7,840 nt of DNA from JBKJML01 sp046596415. Its GTDB lineage: Bacteria > Actinomycetota > Thermoleophilia > Gaiellales > Gaiellaceae. Positions 5,523 to 7,840 of the stretch are shown here, piece after piece (the first letter of the stretch is position 1; every line of letters starts with the position of its first letter). The position numbers and the translations under genes are program-made. The notes under the pieces were generated by a model. That model searched no databases and was not told where the DNA came from. It saw only the letters and a program-made list of their open reading frames with translations. The stretch is taken from positions 1 through 7,840 of the forward strand of contig JBKJML010000056.1 in NCBI GenBank assembly GCA_046596415.1, in the 5' to 3' direction.

Positions 5523-7706
5523 GTGCCTCGGTTCGTGCTGATAGCCGTCGGAGCCTGGCTCGGCCTCTCGGCCCTCCTGGCCGCGCTGACCAGCCGCGTC
5601 GCGGTCTGGTACCTGATGACCGACGAGCTGCTCTACGAGCGGCTTGCGATCAGCATCGCGCAAGGTCGCTCGCCCCTGCCGCGGGTGCACGGCGAGCTCG
5701 TCGCCTCGCTCAACCAGCTCTATCCACTCGTGATCGCACCGGCGTTCGCGCAGGACTCGGTCACGGCCGCCCTTCGTGATGCACACGTCCTGAACGCCTT
5801 CCTGATGGCGTCGGTGAGCATCCCGGTGCTTCTGCTCACCCGCCGCATCACGCAGAGCGATCGGGTCGCCTATCTCGTCGCGGTGCTGTCCGTCCTCGTG
5901 CCGTGGATCGTCTACGCATCGTTCCTGCTGACGGAGGTGGTCGCGTATCCAGTCTTCGTGTGGGCGCTGCTCGCCCTCCAGCGGGCGACGGTCACGCCAC
6001 GGGCGCGGAACGATCTGCTGGCCCTCGGCGCGATCGCGCTGGCGATCCTCGCGAGAACGCAGTTCACGATCCTGCTCGTCGTGCTTCCGGCCGCGATCGT
6101 CCTCCACGAGCTCGCGTTCACCGACGGAGGCTCACGACGCGAGCGGCTGCGGCTGGCGCTGCGGGGCGCTGCGGCACGCCACCGGCCGCTCGTCGCTGCC
6201 TGCGCCGTGCTGATCCTCGTCGTCGGCGGGCTGGCCGCGACCGGCCGCCTGTCGGACGCGCTGGGCACGTACTCGGCGACCCTAAAGGGCAACCTGATCC
6301 CGAGCGGGATCGGTCGCTCGTTCACAGAGCACGTGGCGACGCTCGCGCTCGGGCTCGGCGTGCTGCCGTTCGTGATCGGCGTCGCCTGGCTCCTCGGCGG
6401 CCTCGCCGTGAGCCGGACGAAGGAGCAGCAGGCATTCGCGTCGATCGGCGTGCTCACGATCGTCCTGCTGACGCTCGAGGTGACGACCTTCGACCTCCGC
6501 TTCGCGGAGGGCTTCGTCCTCGACCGCTACCTGTTCGGCCTGGCCCCGATCGTGCTGATCGGCTTCGGCGCCGCGCTCGTCGACCGCGGCTGGCCACGCT
6601 GGTCGCTGCTCTGGCCGACGGCGATCGTGCTCGTCGGGTTCGCGCTGATGCCGCTCCGCTTCTTTGAGACGCTCAACGTCGACACACCCGTCTCGGCCCT
6701 CGACGACGCCCTCGTGAGCTTCGCCGGGTCCAAGGGCGGCGCGCGCGTGCTCCTCGTCGCCGGCACGGCCGTCGTCGTCGTGCTCTTCCTCCAGGCTTCG
6801 CTCCTGCTCCGTCGCAGGTCGGTCGTGATCGGCGTCGCGGCGCTCGCTCTCGCCGCCTCGTTCGCGCAGACGGGGAATTCGTTCGCACGGCTCTTCGGCG
6901 GAGACGAGGCTGCCGGCCGGCCGCTGACGGGCGACCAGGGAACCCGCCTCGGCTGGATCGACGCCACACTCGGCTCCGACGCGGACGTGACGATGATCCC
7001 TTACCCCCTGATCCTCTACACCTCCTATTCGAAGAGCCTGGAGTTCGCCTGGGACACCGAGTTCTGGAACATGTCGGTGCGGCACACCGCCGTCGACGCG
7101 AACGGCGCCTTCAGCTGGACGCCGACCGGCACGTTCCCGACGACGGAGCTGCGCTTCGACGACACGACGGGCCGGGCCAACGTGACGGTCAGCGCTCATG
7201 CCGTCTCGAGCGAGCGCGACGCGCGCTTCCGGCTCGCCGGCCGCACCCTGAAGGTGGTGCAGAGCACGGCGCTGATCGAGACCGAGCAGCCTTGGCGGGC
7301 CGACTGGATCTCCCGCGGGCTCACCGACGACGGCTGGACGCTCCCGGGCACACCCGGTGCCATCCGAGTCTTTGCGAAGCCCGGGCAGCGAGGGCGGGTC
7401 AAGCGCTATGTGACGTTCCAGGTGCGCGCCCCGGCAGGCGTCGAGGCCCGCCCGTTCACCGTCCGCTCGAACATGGACACGTGGACCGCGAAGGCGGACG
7501 CCGGATTCACCGTTCAAGGCCAGCTCCAGGTCTGCGCTCCCGCCGGCGGATACTCCGACATCCAAGTCAATACCGCCGAGCGCTCGCAGACCCACGGCGA
7601 TCCGATCGACGGGTTCCTCTACGCGCTGACCCCCCGCGAGGTGGGAGTCGGCTTCTTGCAGGTCGCGCTCGCCGACGAGGTCGTACCCGGCTGCGCGAAG
7701 GACTAG
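5523..7706 (+). CDS. GT-C-type polytopic membrane glycosyltransferase, copy 2
   Basis: A 727-residue paralogue of the 3042-5240 gene with the same plan: helix 1, an external loop with YLMTDELLYERL (D34/E35) and PRVHGE, about 12 hydrophobic segments with DLRFAEGF (324-331) and DRYLFGLAP (334-342), then a soluble region from about 484 with DTEFWNMSVRH and cysteines C671 and C724. GTG 5523 was chosen because it places helix 1 and the WYLMTDE motif within three residues of their positions in copy 1. The frame stays open upstream to a GTG at 5316, but those 69 codons are antisense to the transposase stump and have no counterpart in copy 1. No clear ribosome binding site precedes 5523, and IS-derived sequence begins about 10 bases upstream, so the native leader was probably lost. 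Expression may rely on read-through or leaderless initiation. The TAG stop overlaps the convergent gene's stop. The sugar donor and acceptor are unknown. Confidence 0.85.
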   Translation: MPRFVLIAVGAWLGLSALLAALTSRVAVWYLMTDELLYERLAISIAQGRSPLPRVHGELVASLNQLYPLVIAPAFAQDSVTAALRDAHVLNAFLMASVSIPVLLLTRRITQSDRVAYLVAVLSVLVPWIVYASFLLTEVVAYPVFVWALLALQRATVTPRARNDLLALGAIALAILARTQFTILLVVLPAAIVLHELAFTDGGSRRERLRLALRGAAARHRPLVAACAVLILVVGGLAATGRLSDALGTYSATLKGNLIPSGIGRSFTEHVATLALGLGVLPFVIGVAWLLGGLAVSRTKEQQAFASIGVLTIVLLTLEVTTFDLRFAEGFVLDRYLFGLAPIVLIGFGAALVDRGWPRWSLLWPTAIVLVGFALMPLRFFETLNVDTPVSALDDALVSFAGSKGGARVLLVAGTAVVVVLFLQASLLLRRRSVVIGVAALALAASFAQTGNSFARLFGGDEAAGRPLTGDQGTRLGWIDATLGSDADVTMIPYPLILYTSYSKSLEFAWDTEFWNMSVRHTAVDANGAFSWTPTGTFPTTELRFDDTTGRANVTVSAHAVSSERDARFRLAGRTLKVVQSTALIETEQPWRADWISRGLTDDGWTLPGTPGAIRVFAKPGQRGRVKRYVTFQVRAPAGVEARPFTVRSNMDTWTAKADAGFTVQGQLQVCAPAGGYSDIQVNTAERSQTHGDPIDGFLYALTPREVGVGFLQVALADEVVPGCAKD
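7703..7706. other. CTAG: shared stop of two convergent genes
   Basis: The palindrome CTAG supplies TAG for the GT-C gene on the plus strand (7704-7706) and TAG for the RNA methyltransferase gene on the minus strand (7703-7705). There is no intergenic space and no hairpin terminator between the genes, so transcription on either strand must run into the other gene. Confidence 0.9.
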
Positions 7707-7840
7707 CGGCGCTCGAGCACGGTGACCGTCTCGATGTGCGGCGTGTGCGGAAACATGTCGACCGGCCGCGCCCGGATGAGCTCGTAGCGCCAGTCCTCGC
7801 GCAGCGTCTTCAGGTCGGAGGCGAGCGTCGTCGGGTTGCA
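7703..7840 (-). CDS. TrmA/RlmD-family RNA (uracil-C5)-methyltransferase, C-terminal end
   Basis: Only the last 45 codons lie in the window; the rest extends past base 7840. Read on the minus strand, the protein begins with CNPTTLASDL and ends with RPVDMFPHTPHIETVTVLERR. This is the hallmark end of the SAM-dependent RNA m5U methyltransferases (TrmA, RlmD/RumA, RlmC): the SCNP motif with the nucleophilic cysteine, here the very first visible residue, then the DMFPHTxHxE motif with the general-base glutamate. The family methylates C5 of a uridine in 23S rRNA or tRNA. Which member this is cannot be told from the tail. It runs convergently to the GT-C gene and is a separate transcription unit. Confidence 0.93.
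   Translation of the reverse strand, partial: CNPTTLASDLKTLREDWRYELIRARPVDMFPHTPHIETVTVLERR

Larger units (their letters stand above)
3042..7706 (+). repeat. Tandem gene duplication (two GT-C copies)
   Basis: The genes at 3042-5240 and 5523-7706 are homologous along their whole length, with nearly constant offset (about 2470-2485 bp) and almost equal protein length. They share long near-identical stretches, including a 27-base exact match at 3621-3647 and 6093-6119. Identity is highest in the first external loop, in the DRYLF region and in the EFWNMSVRH block. It is lower in the later transmembrane helices and the hinge near residues 440-485. The copies are diverged enough to be an old duplication. 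The IS remnant lies exactly between them. Confidence 0.92.

Noticed and set aside
5200..5530. Possible inverted repeats or target duplication at the IS edges
   Set aside because: Neither edge shows a convincing inverted pair or matching direct repeat. The short CCTGGAT match at 5216-5222 and near 5467 lies inside the element and looks like chance.
5237..5779. Plus-strand open frame of 180 codons across the IS remnant and the start of copy 2
   Set aside because: It is antisense to the transposase stump and then out of frame with the GT-C gene, and it has no coherent domain.
6282..7595. Long minus-strand open frame opposite GT-C copy 2 (437 codons)
   Set aside because: It mirrors the similar open frame over copy 1 and has the same low-complexity charged composition. 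Both follow from the codon bias of the duplicated gene.

Overview
The window is very GC-rich, with coding sequence dominated by GTC, CTC, GCG and ATC codons and GTG used as a start beside ATG. This suggests a high-GC actinobacterium. The style of the GT-C membrane proteins and the general gene make-up resemble Thermoleophilia (Gaiellales/Solirubrobacterales), but that placement is inference. Almost every base is coding and no RNA gene is seen. The only real gap, about 280 bp at 5241-5522, is filled by a transposase remnant.

Layout. (1) 1-1719 (+) is a GT4-type glycosyltransferase, cut at its 5' end by the window, fused to a C-terminal PHP metal-dependent phosphoesterase domain. (2) 1745-2332 (+) is a uracil-DNA-glycosylase-fold protein that lacks the iron-sulfur cysteines and the usual catalytic motifs. 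(3) About 2308-3045 (+) is a polytopic membrane protein carrying all three signatures of presenilin/signal-peptide-peptidase intramembrane aspartyl proteases in order; this is the most interesting gene here. (4) 3042-5240 (+) is a large GT-C-type membrane glycosyltransferase whose ATG overlaps the preceding stop. (5) 5218-5512 (-) is the C-terminal stump of an ISAzo13-family transposase with a one-base frameshift. (6) 5523-7706 (+) is a tandem paralogue of gene 4. (7) 7703-7840 (-) is the 3' end of a TrmA/RlmD-family RNA uridine methyltransferase, convergent with gene 6 and sharing a CTAG double stop.

How it fits together. Genes 1-4 run in one direction with a 25-bp gap and then two overlaps, so they look like one transcription unit. 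The theme is mixed: sugar transfer at the membrane (genes 1, 4 and 6), a possible membrane protease, a PHP hydrolase and a degenerate DNA-repair fold. Genes 4 and 6 arose by tandem duplication. An IS element later landed between them and decayed. Its remains now supply the last residues of gene 4 and abut the start of gene 6, which may have altered the expression of gene 6.
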